In this document: positions 37,705 to 45,816 of the stretch, piece after piece | Numbering within the stretch: position 1 is the stretch's first letter | Layout of the letters: the number at the start of each line of letters is the position of its first letter | From: Hydractinia symbiolongicarpus | Lineage: Eukaryota > Cnidaria > Hydrozoa > Anthoathecata > Hydractiniidae | Assembly: GCF_029227915.1 (NCBI RefSeq) | Contig: NC_079879.1 | Coordinates: 31,378,501-31,442,500, forward strand | Reading direction: 5' to 3' | DNA length: 64,000 bases | Notes under the pieces: model-generated | What the model saw: the letters and a program-made list of their open reading frames with translations, nothing else | What the model was told of the DNA's origin: nothing | Database searches by the model: none | Translations under genes and position numbers: made by a program

Positions 37705-38719
37705 ATGAGACTTGTAGTTTTCAAAAATGTTTTCAATTTTGATGAGACGCTTAATGAAAGAGGTTTAATCGCCGGCAAACGAAAACCAGCGATTTCCCCT
37801 AAATCCCGGGCTTGGCCCGTGTAGTCGAATGTATACAAAGAAAGTACCCAGGGAGTAAACTCATTTCCCGAACGAAATTTTAAATTTTTTTTTCACCACT
37901 AAAACGCATGAGACTTGTAGTTTTCAAAAATGTTTTCATTTTTGATGAGACGCTTAATGAAAGAGGTTTAATCGCCGGCAAACGAAAACCCGCGATTTCC
38001 CGTAAATCCCGGGCTTGGCCCGTACAGTCGAATGTATACAAAGAAAGTACCCTGTGAGTAAAGTCATTTCCACAACGATTTTTTAAATTATTTTTTCACC
38101 ACTAAAACGCATAAGACTTGTAGTTTTTAAAAATGTTTTCATTCTTTATGAGACGCTGAATAAAAGAAGTTTAATCCCCGGCAAACGAAAACCCACGATT
38201 TCCCGTAAATCCCGGGCTTGGCCCGTATAGTCAAAAGTATACAAAGAAAGTACCCAGGGAGTAAACTCATTTACCGAACGATTTTTTATATTATTTTTTC
38301 ACCACTAAAACGCATGAGGCTTGTAGTCTGCAAACTTGTTTTCATTTTTGATGAGACGCTGAATAAAAGAAGTTTAATCGCCGGCAAACGCAAACCCGCG
38401 ATTTTCCGTAAATCCCGGACTCGGCCCGTATAGTCAAAAGTATACAAAGAAAGTACCCAGGGAGTAAAATCATTTCCCGAACGATTTTTTAAATTATTTT
38501 TTCACCACTAAAACGCATGAGACTTGTAGTTTTCAGAAATGTGATCATTTTTGATGAGACGTTTAATGAAAGTGGTTTAATCGCCGGCAAAAGAAAACCC
38601 GCGATTTCCCGTAAATCCCGGGCTTGGCCCGTATAGTCGAATGTATACACAGAAAGTAGCTTGTGAGTAAACTCATTTCCAAAACGATTTTTTAAATTAT
38701 CTTTTCACCACTAAAACGC
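37705..38719 (+). repeat. Shortened HOR-7 (b-c-d-e-f)
   Basis: Starts are 37705, 37908, 38111, 38314 and 38517. The b, c and d monomers repeat 36893-37501, with TTTTCAATTTTG in b and TTTTCATTCTTTATGAG in d. Here e is present, with the changed GTAGTCTGCAAACTTG. The f tail leads directly to G, so g is lost. Confidence 0.78.
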
Positions 38720-39936
38720 ATGAGACTTGTAGTTTTCAAAAATGTTTTCATTTTTGATGGGACGCTGAATAAAAGAAGTTTAATCGCCGGCAAACGAAAT
38801 CCCGCGATTTCCTGTAAATCCCGGACTCGGTCCGTATAGTCACAAGTATACAAAGAAAGTACCCAGGAAGTAAACTCAATTTCCGAACGATTTTTTAAAT
38901 TATTTTTTCACCACTAAAACGCATGAGACTTGTAGTTTTCAAAAATGTTTTCATTTTTGATGAGACGCTTAATGAAAGAGGTTTAATCGCCGGCAAACGA
39001 AAACCAGCGATTTCCCCTAAATCCCGGCTTGGCCCGTGTAGTCGTATGTATACAAAGAAAGTACCCAGGGAGTAAACTCATTTTCCGAACGAAATTTTAA
39101 ATTTTTTTTTCACCACTAAAACGCATGAGACTTGTAGTTTTCAAAAATGTTTTCATTTTTGATGAGACGCTTAATGAAAGAGGTTTAATCGCCGGCAAAC
39201 GAAAACCCGCGATTTCCCGTAAATCCCGGGCTTGGCCCGTACAGTCGAATGTATACAAAGAAAGTACCCTGTGAGTAAACTCATTTCCACAACGATTTTT
39301 TAAATTATTTTTTCACCACTAAAACGCATAAGACTTGTAGTTTTTAAAAATGTTTTCATTCTTTATGAGACGCTGAATAAAAGAAGTTTAATCCCAGGCA
39401 AACGAAAACCCACGATTTCCCGTAAATCCCGGGCTTGGCCCGTATAGTCAAAAGTATACAAAGAAAATACCCAGGAAGTAAACTCAATTTCCGAACGATT
39501 TTTTAAATTATTTTTTCACCACTAAAACGCAGGAGACTTGTAGTTTTCAAAAATGTTTTTATTTTTGATGAGACGCTTAATGAAAGAGGTTTAATCGCCG
39601 GCAAACGAAAACCCGCGATTTCCCGTAAATCCCGGGCTTGGCCCGTACAGTCGAGTGTATACAAAGAAAGTACCCTGTGAGTAAACTCATTTCCCGAACG
39701 ATTTTTTAAATTAATTTTTCACCACTAAAACGCATGAGGCTTGTAGTCTTCAAACTTGTTTTCATTTTTGATGACATGCTGAATAAAAGAAGTTTAATCG
39801 CCGGCAAACGAAAACCCGCGATTTTCCGTATATCCCGGACTCCGCCCGTATAGTCAAAAGTATACAAAGAAAGTATCCAGGGAGTAAACTCATTTCCCGA
39901 ACGATTTTTTATATTATTCTTTCACCACTAAAACGC
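38720..39936 (+). repeat. HOR-7 derivative (G-b-c-d-c-e)
   Basis: Starts are near 38720, 38923, 39125, 39328, 39531 and 39734. TTTTCATTCTTTATGAG in d ties it to the two previous units. The second c monomer begins GCAGGAGACTTG and has GTCGAGTG. The e monomer contains TGATGACATGCTG. Confidence 0.72.
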
Positions 39937-41558
39937 ATGAGACTTGTAGTTTTCAAAAATGTTTTCATTTTTGATGGGACGCTGAATAAAAGAAGTTTAA
40001 TCGCCGGCAAACGAAATCCCGCGATTTCCCGTAAATCCCGGACTCGGCCCGTACAGTCGAATGTATACAAAGAAAGTACCCTGTGAGTAAACTCATTTCC
40101 ACAACGATTTTTTAAATTATTTTTTCACAACTAAAACGCATAAGACTTGTAGTTTTCAAAAATGTTTTCATTTTTTATGAGACGCTGAATAAAAGAAGTT
40201 TAATCCCCAGCAAATGAAAACCCACGATTTCCCGTAAATCCCGGGCTTCACCCGTATAGTCAAAAGTATACAAAGAAAGTACCCAGGAAGTAAACTCATT
40301 TTCCGAACGATTTTTAAATTTTTTTCTCACCACTAAAACGCATGAGACTTGTAGTTTTCAAAAATGTTTTCATTTTTGATGAGACGCTTAATGAAAGAGG
40401 TTTAATCGCCGGCAAACGAAAACCCGCGATTTCCCGTAAATTCCGGGCTTGGCCCGTATAGTCGAATGTATACAAAGAAAGTACCCTGTGAGTCAACTCA
40501 TTTCCACAACGATTTTTTAAATTATTTTTTCACCACTAAAACTCATAAGACTTGTAGTTTTCAAAAATGTTTTCATTTTTTATGAGACGCTGAATAAAAG
40601 AAGTTTAATCGCCGGCAATCGAAAACCCGCGATTTCCCGTAAATCCCGGGCTTGGCCCGTATAGTCAAAAGTATACAAAGAAAGTACCCAGGGAGTAAAC
40701 TCATTTCCCGAACGATTTTTTAAATTATTTTTTCACCACTAAAACGCATGAGACTTGTAGTTTTCAGAAATGTGTTCATTTTTGATGAGACGCTTAATGA
40801 AAGTGGTTTAATCGCCGGCAAAAGAAAACCCGCGATTTCCCGTAAATCCCGGGCATGGCCCGTATAGTCAAAAGTATTCAAAGAAAGTACCCAGGGAGTA
40901 AACTCATTTCCCGAACGATTTTTTATATTATTCTTTCACCACTAAAACGCATGAGACTTGTAGTTTTCAAAAATGTTTTCATTTTTGATGGGACGCTGAA
41001 TAAAAGAAGTTTAATCGCCGGCAAACGAAATCCCGCGATTTCCCGTAAATCCCGGACTCGGCCCGTATAGTCAAAAGTATACAAAGAAAGTATCCAGGGA
41101 GTAAACTCATTACCCGAACGATTTTTTAAATTATTTTTTCACCACTAAAACGCATGAGACTTGTAGTTTACAGAAATGTGTTCATTTTTGATGAGACGTT
41201 TAATGAAAGTGCTTTAATCGCCGGCAAAAGAAAACCCGCGATTTCCCGTAAATCCCGGGCTTGGCCCGTATAGTCGAATGTATACACAGAAAGTAGCTTG
41301 TGAGTAAACTCATTTCCAAAACGATTTTCTAAATTATCTTTTCACCACTAAAACGCATGAGACTTGTAGTTTTCAAAAATGTTTTCATTTTTGATGAGAC
41401 ACTGAATAAAAGAAGTTTAATCGCCGGCAAACGAAAACCAGCCATTTCCCGTAATCCCGGGCTTGGCCCGTATAGTCAAAAGTATACAAAGAAAGTACCC
41501 AGGGAGTAAACTCATTTCCCGAACGATTTTTTATATTATTCTTTCACCACTAAAACGC
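39937..41558 (+). repeat. Eight monomers with first c', d', f' subtypes
   Basis: Starts are 39937 (G), 40140 (d), 40342 (c', TTCCGGGCTTGG and GAGTCAACTC), 40545 (d', AAAACTCATAAG), 40748 (f', GGGCATGG), 40951 (G), 41154 (f) and 41357 (g). The tail TTATATTATTCTTTCACC also first appears here and marks most g-to-G joints up to about 53.5 kb. Confidence 0.75.
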
Positions 41559-41761
41559 ATGAGACTTGTAGTTTTCAAAAATGTTTTCATTTTTGATGGG
41601 ACGCTGAATAAAAGAAGTTTAATCGCCGGCAAACGAAATCCCGCGATTTCCCGTAAATCCCGGACTCGGCCCGTATAGTCAAAAGTATACAAAGAAAGTA
41701 CCCAGGAAGTAAACTCAATTTCCGAACGATTTTTTAAATTATTTTTTCATCACTAAAACGC
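41559..41761 (+). repeat. Monomer subtype G (reference)
   Basis: It is marked by GATGGGACGCTG, CAAACGAAATCCCGCG, GGACTCGG, TAGTCAAAAG and the ending CCAGGAAGTAAACTCAATTT. It follows the TATATTATT tail of g. Confidence 0.85.
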
Positions 41762-41964
41762 ATGAGACTTGTAGTTTTCAAAAATGTTTTCATTTTTGAT
41801 GAGACGCTTAATGAAAGAGGTTTAATCGCCGGCAAACGAAAACCAGCGATTTCCCCTAAATCCCGGGCTTGGCCCGTGTAGTCGAATGTATACAAAGAAA
41901 GTACCCAGGGAGTAAACTCATTTCCCGAACGAATTTTTAAATTTTTTTTTCACCACTAAAACGC
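41762..41964 (+). repeat. Monomer subtype b (reference)
   Basis: It is marked by CTTAATGAAAGAGG, CCAGCGATTTCCCCTAAAT, GGGCTTGG, CGTGTAGTCGAATG and the tail CGAATTTTTAAATTTTTTTT. It has both the 22 bp dyad and the CGGGC/GCCCG dyad. Confidence 0.85.
41778..41799. other. 22 bp dyad, 9 bp arms around TTTT (representative copy)
   Basis: The left arm TCAAAAATG and right arm CATTTTTGA are exact reverse complements around a TTTT spacer, at monomer bases 17-38. The same perfect dyad occurs in most b, c and G monomers and in many left-zone monomers. Subtypes f and i-like copies have one changed base (TCAGAAATG), d loses an outer pair (CATTTTTTA) and e has two mismatches. It could form a hairpin or cruciform or be a dimeric protein site; which is unknown. 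Confidence 0.85.
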
Positions 41965-42167
41965 ATGAGACTTGTAGTTTTTAAAAATGTTTTCATTTTT
42001 GATGAGACGCTTAATGAAAGAGGTTTAATCGCCGGCAAACGAAAACCCGCGATTTCCCGTAAATCCCGGGCTTGGCCCGTACAGTCGAATGTATACAAAG
42101 AAAGTACCCTGTGAGTAAACTCATTTCCACAACGATTTTTTAAATTATTTTTTCACAACTAAAACGC
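41965..42167 (+). repeat. Monomer subtype c (reference)
   Basis: It is marked by CTTAATGAAAGAGG, CCCGCGATTT, GGGCTTGG, CGTACAGTCGAATG, ACCCTGTGAG and TTTCCACAACG. In this copy GTTTTTAAAAATG shortens the first dyad by changing its C. Confidence 0.85.
42067..42079. other. 13 bp dyad CGGGC-TTG-GCCCG (representative copy)
   Basis: Five-base arms flank TTG at monomer bases 103-115. It is perfect in subtypes b, c, d, f and their derivatives reading GGGCTTGGCCCG. It is broken in G, e, h, i and j (GGACTCGG) and in g (GGCGCG), so it marks about half of the monomers in each HOR-7. Confidence 0.8.
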
Positions 42168-42370
42168 ATAAGACTTGTAGTTTTCAAAAATGTTTTCATT
42201 TTTTATGAGACGCTGAATAAAAGAAGTTTAATCCCCAGCAAATGAAAACCCACGATTTCCCGTAAATCCCGGGCTTGGCCCGTATAGTCAAAAGTATACA
42301 AAGAAAGTACCCTGTGAGTAAACTCATTTCCACAACGATTTTTTAAATTATTTTTTCACCACTAATACGC
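42168..42370 (+). repeat. Monomer subtype d (reference)
   Basis: It starts ATAAGACTTG and has CATTTTTTATGAGACG, CCCCAGCAAATG (CCCCGGCAAACG in older copies), CCCACGATTT and GGGCTTGG. This copy ends like c (CCCTGTGAG, CCACAACG) in place of the usual CCAGGGAG, so it is slightly hybrid. Confidence 0.8.
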
Positions 42371-42573
42371 ATGAGGCTTGTAGTCTTCAAACTTGTTTTC
42401 ATTTTTGATGAGACGCTGAATAAAAGAAGTTTAATCGCCGGCAAACGAAAACCCGCGATTTCCCGTAAATCCCGGACTCGGCCCGTATAGTCAAAAGTAT
42501 ACAAAGAAAGTACCCAGGGAGTAAACTCATTTCCCGAACGATTTTTTAAATTATTTTTTCACCACTAAAACGC
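42371..42573 (+). repeat. Monomer subtype e (reference)
   Basis: It is marked by ATGAGGCTTGTAG and TCTTCAAACTTG. The latter puts two mismatches in the stem of the first dyad. The right half is consensus-like with GGACTCGG, so it also lacks the perfect second dyad. There is one such monomer per complete HOR-7. Confidence 0.85.
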
Positions 42574-42776
42574 ATGAGACTTGTAGTTTTCAGAAATGTG
42601 TTCATTTTTGATGAGACGTTTAATGAAAGTGGTTTAATCGCCGGCAAAAGAAAACCCGCGATTTCCCGTAAATCCCGGGCTTGGCCCGTATAGTCGAATG
42701 TATACACAGAAAGTAGCTTGTGAGTAAACTCATTTCCAAAACGATTTTTCGAATTATCTTTTCACCACTAAAACGC
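42574..42776 (+). repeat. Monomer subtype f (reference)
   Basis: It is marked by TCAGAAATGTGTTC, GACGTTTAATGAAAGTGG, GGCAAAAGAAAACC, GGGCTTGG, TACACAGAAAGTAGCTTG and TTTCCAAAACG. It is followed by an ATTATCTTTTC-type tail, here mutated to GAATTATC. Confidence 0.85.
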
Positions 42777-42978
42777 ATGAGACTTGTAGTTTTCAAAAAT
42801 GTTTTCATTTTTGATGAGACACTGAATAAAAGAAGTTTAATCACCGGCAAACGAAAACCCGCCATTTCCCGTAATCCCGGGCTTGGCGCGTATAGTCAAA
42901 AGTATACAAAGAAAGTACCCAGAGAGTAAACTCATTTCCCGAACGATTTTTTAAATTATTTTTTCACCACTAAAACGC
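42777..42978 (+). repeat. Monomer subtype g (reference)
   Basis: It is marked by GAGACACTGAATAAAAG, CCGCCATTTCCCGTAATCCC (one A shorter than consensus) and GGGCTTGGCGCG. CGCG breaks the second dyad by one base. Most g copies end with a TATATTATT tail; this one reads AAATTATT. Confidence 0.85.
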
Positions 42979-43181
42979 ATGAGACTTGTAGTTTTCAAAA
43001 ATGTTTTCATTTTTGATGGGACGCTGAATAAAAGAAGTTTAATCGCCGGCAAACGAAATCCCGCGATTTCCCGTAAATCCCGGACTCGGCCCGTATAGTC
43101 AAAAGTATACAAAGAAAGTACCCAGGAAGTAAACTCAATTTCCGAACGATTTTTTAAATTATTTTTTCACCACTAAAACGC
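42979..43181 (+). repeat. Single G monomer joining HOR-7 to the 4-mer block
   Basis: It has GATGGGACG and AAATCCCGCG, ends with CCAGGAAG and is followed by a b/f hybrid. It is entered by a normal AAATTATTTTTTC tail and preceded by CCAGAGAG, a private change seen again near 47179 and 58741. Confidence 0.75.
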
Positions 43182-43992
43182 ATGAGACTTGTAGTTTTTA
43201 AAAATGTTTTCATTTTTGATGAGACGCTTAATGAAAGAGGTTTAATCGCCGGCAAAAGAAAACCCGCGATTTCCCGTAAATCCCGGGCTTGGCCCGTATA
43301 GTCGAATGTATACACAGAAAGTAGCTTGTGAGTAAACTCATTTCCAAAACGATTTTCTAAATTATCTTTTCACCACTAAAACGCATGAGACTTGTAGTTT
43401 TTAAAAATGTTTTCATTTTTGATGAGACACTGAATAAAAGAAGTTTAATCGCCGGCAAACGAAAACCAGCCATTTCCCGTAATCCCGGGCTTGGCGCGTA
43501 TAGTCAAAAGTATACAAAGAAAGTACCCAGGGAGTAAACTCATTTCCCGAACGATTTTTTATATTATTCTTTCACCGCTAAAACGCATGAGACTTGTAGT
43601 TTTCAAAATTGTTTTCATTTTTGATGGGACGCTGAATAAAAGAAGTTTAGTCGCCGGCAAACGAAATCCCGCGATTTCACGTAAATCCCGGACTCGGCCC
43701 GTATAGTCAAAAGTATACAAAGAAAGTACCCAGGAAGTAAACTCAATTTCCGAACGATTTTTTAAATTATTTTTTCATCACTAAAACGCATGAGACTTGT
43801 AGTTTTCAAAAATGTTTTCATTTTTGATGAGACGCTTAATGAAAGAGGTTTAATCGCCGGCAAACGAAATCCCGCGATTTCCCGTAAATCCCGGACTCGG
43901 CCCGTATAGTCAAAAGTATACAAAGAAAGTACCCAGGAAGTAAACTCAATTTCCGAACGATTTTTTAAATTATTTTTTCACCACTAAAACGC
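43182..43992 (+). repeat. 4-mer (b/f, g, G, b/G), copy 1 (811 bp)
   Basis: Starts are 43182, 43385, 43587 and 43790. Two of the four monomers are hybrids: 43182 starts as b and ends as f, and 43790 starts as b and ends as G. The G monomer has GTTTAGTCGCC and CACCGCTAAAACGC, private marks repeated in the next three G monomers. Confidence 0.82.
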
Positions 43993-45208
43993 ATGAGACT
44001 TGTAGTTTTTAAAAATGTTTTCATTTTTGATGAGACGCTTAATGAAAGAGATTTAATCGCCGGCAAAAGAAAACCCGCGATTTCCCGTAAATCCCGGGCT
44101 TGGCCCGTATAGTCGAATGTATACACAGAAAGTAGCTTGTGAGTAAACTCATTTCCAAAACGATTTTCTAAATTATCTTTTCACCACTAAAACGCATGAG
44201 ACTTGTAGTTTTTAAAAATGTTTTCATTTTTGATGAGACACTGAATAAAAGAAGTTTAATCGCCGGCAAACGAAAACCAGCCATTTCCCGTAATCCCGGG
44301 CTTGGCGCGTATAGTCAAAAGTATACAAAGAAAGTACCCAGGGAGTAAACTCATTTCCCGAACGATTTTTTATATTATTCTTTCACCGCTAAAACGCATG
44401 AGACTTGTAGTTTTCAAAAATGTTTTCATTTTTGATGGGACGCTGAATAAAAGAAGTTTAGTCGCCGGCAAACGAAATCCCGCGATTTCCCGTAAATCCC
44501 GGACACGGCCCGTATAGTCAAAAGTATACAAAGAAAGTACCCAGGAAGTAAACTCAATTTCCGAACGATTTTTTAAATGATCTTTTCACCACTAAAACGC
44601 ATGAGACTTGTAGGTTTTAAAAATGTTTTCATTTTTGATGAGACACTGAATAAAAGAAGTTTAATCGCCGGCAAACGAAAACCAGCCATTTCCCGTAATC
44701 CCGGGCTTGGCGCGTATAGTCAAAAGTATACAAAGAAAGTACCCAGGGAGTAAACTCATTTCCCGAACGATTTTTTATATTATTCTTTCACCGCTAAAAC
44801 GCATGAGACTTGTAGTTTTCAAAAATGTTTTCATTTTTGATGGGACGCTGAATAAAAGAAGTTTAGTCGCCGGCAAACGAAATCCCGCGATTTCCCGTAA
44901 ATCCCGGACTCGGCCCGTATAGTCAAAAGTATACAAAGAAAGTACCCAGGAAGTAAACTCAATTTCCGAACGATTTTTTAAATTATTTTTTCATCACTAA
45001 AACGCATGAGACTTGTAGTTTTCAAAAATGTTTTCATTTTTGATGAGACGCTTAATGAAAGAGGTTTAATCGCCGGAAAACGAAATCCCGCGATTTCCCG
45101 TAAATCCCGGACTCGGCCCGTATAGTCAAGAGTATACAAAGAAAGTACCCAGGAAGTAAACTCAATTTCCGAACGATTTTTCAAATTATTTTTTCACCAC
45201 TAAAACGC
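43993..45208 (+). repeat. 4-mer copy 2 expanded to six by a g-G dimer
   Basis: Starts are 43993 (b/f), 44196 (g), 44398 (G), 44601 (g), 44803 (G) and 45006 (b/G). The extra g-G pair adds 405 bp. Its entry tail reads AAATGATCTTTTC and the g monomer has GTAGGTTTTAAAAATG, both private. GTTTAGTCGCC occurs in both G monomers. Confidence 0.82.
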
Positions 45209-45816
45209 ATGAGACTTGTAGTTTTTAAAAATGTTTTCATTTTTGATGAGACGCTTAATGAAAGAGGTTTAATCGCCGGCAAAAGAAAACCCGCGATTTC
45301 CCGTAAATCCCGGGCTTGGCCCGTATAGTCGAATGTATACACAGAAAGTAGCTTGTGAGTAAACTCATTTCCAAAACGATTTTCTAAATTATCTTTTCAC
45401 CACTAAAACGCATGAGACTTGTAGTTTTTAAAAATGTTTTCATTTTTGATGAGACACTGAATAAAAGAAGTTTAATCGCCGGCAAACGAAAACCAGCCAT
45501 TTCCCGTAATCCCGGGCTTGGCGCGTATAGTCAAAAGTATACAAAGAAAGTACCCAGGGAGTAAACTCATTTCCCGAACGATTTTTTATATTATTCTTTC
45601 ACCGCTAAAACGCATGAGACTTGTAGTTTTCAAAAATGTTTTCATTTTTGATGGGACGCTGAATAAAAGAAGTTTAGTCGCCGGCAAACGAAATCCCGCG
45701 ATTTCCCGTAAATCCCGGACTCGGCCCGTATAGTCAAAAGTATACAAAGAAAGTACCCAGGAAGTAAACTCAATTTCCGAACGATTTTTTAAATTATTTT
45801 TTCATCACTAAAACGC
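45209..45816 (+). repeat. 4-mer copy 3, first three monomers (b/f, g, G)
   Basis: Starts are 45209, 45412 and 45614. GTTTAGTCGCC and CACCGCTAAAACGC are kept in G. The fourth position (45817) is a true b monomer, which ends this local amplification. Confidence 0.8.

Larger units (their letters stand above)
41559..42978 (+). repeat. HOR-7 reference unit (G-b-c-d-e-f-g, 1420 bp)
   Basis: This is the clearest complete copy of the seven-monomer unit and serves as reference for subtype names. Each monomer is annotated separately. The order is identical to 146-1566 and 33038-34456 although they lie 8-41 kb away. The same order across the window means these units descend from one ancestral 1.42 kb repeat. 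Confidence 0.85.

Noticed and set aside
41762-41964. CENP-B box in the monomer
   Set aside because: The best place is the minus strand across ATCGCCGGCAAACGAAA, which matches the first seven bases of the mammalian box but only about 10 of 17 overall and 5 of the 9 core bases. The CGTTCGGGAAATGAG site also lacks the CGGG end. Neither is a box.
41762-41964. A shorter internal repeat from which the 203 bp monomer grew
   Set aside because: A/T runs and CCCG motifs (CCCGCG, CCCGTAAAT, CCCGG, CCCGTAT, CCCGAACG) recur inside the monomer, but not at a constant spacing, so an ancestral subrepeat cannot be supported by eye.
42067-42079. Rho-independent terminator at the GC-rich dyad
   Set aside because: The stem is only 5 bp, no T-run follows it directly (ATAGTC or ACAGTC does), and the context is a eukaryotic-type satellite with no gene.
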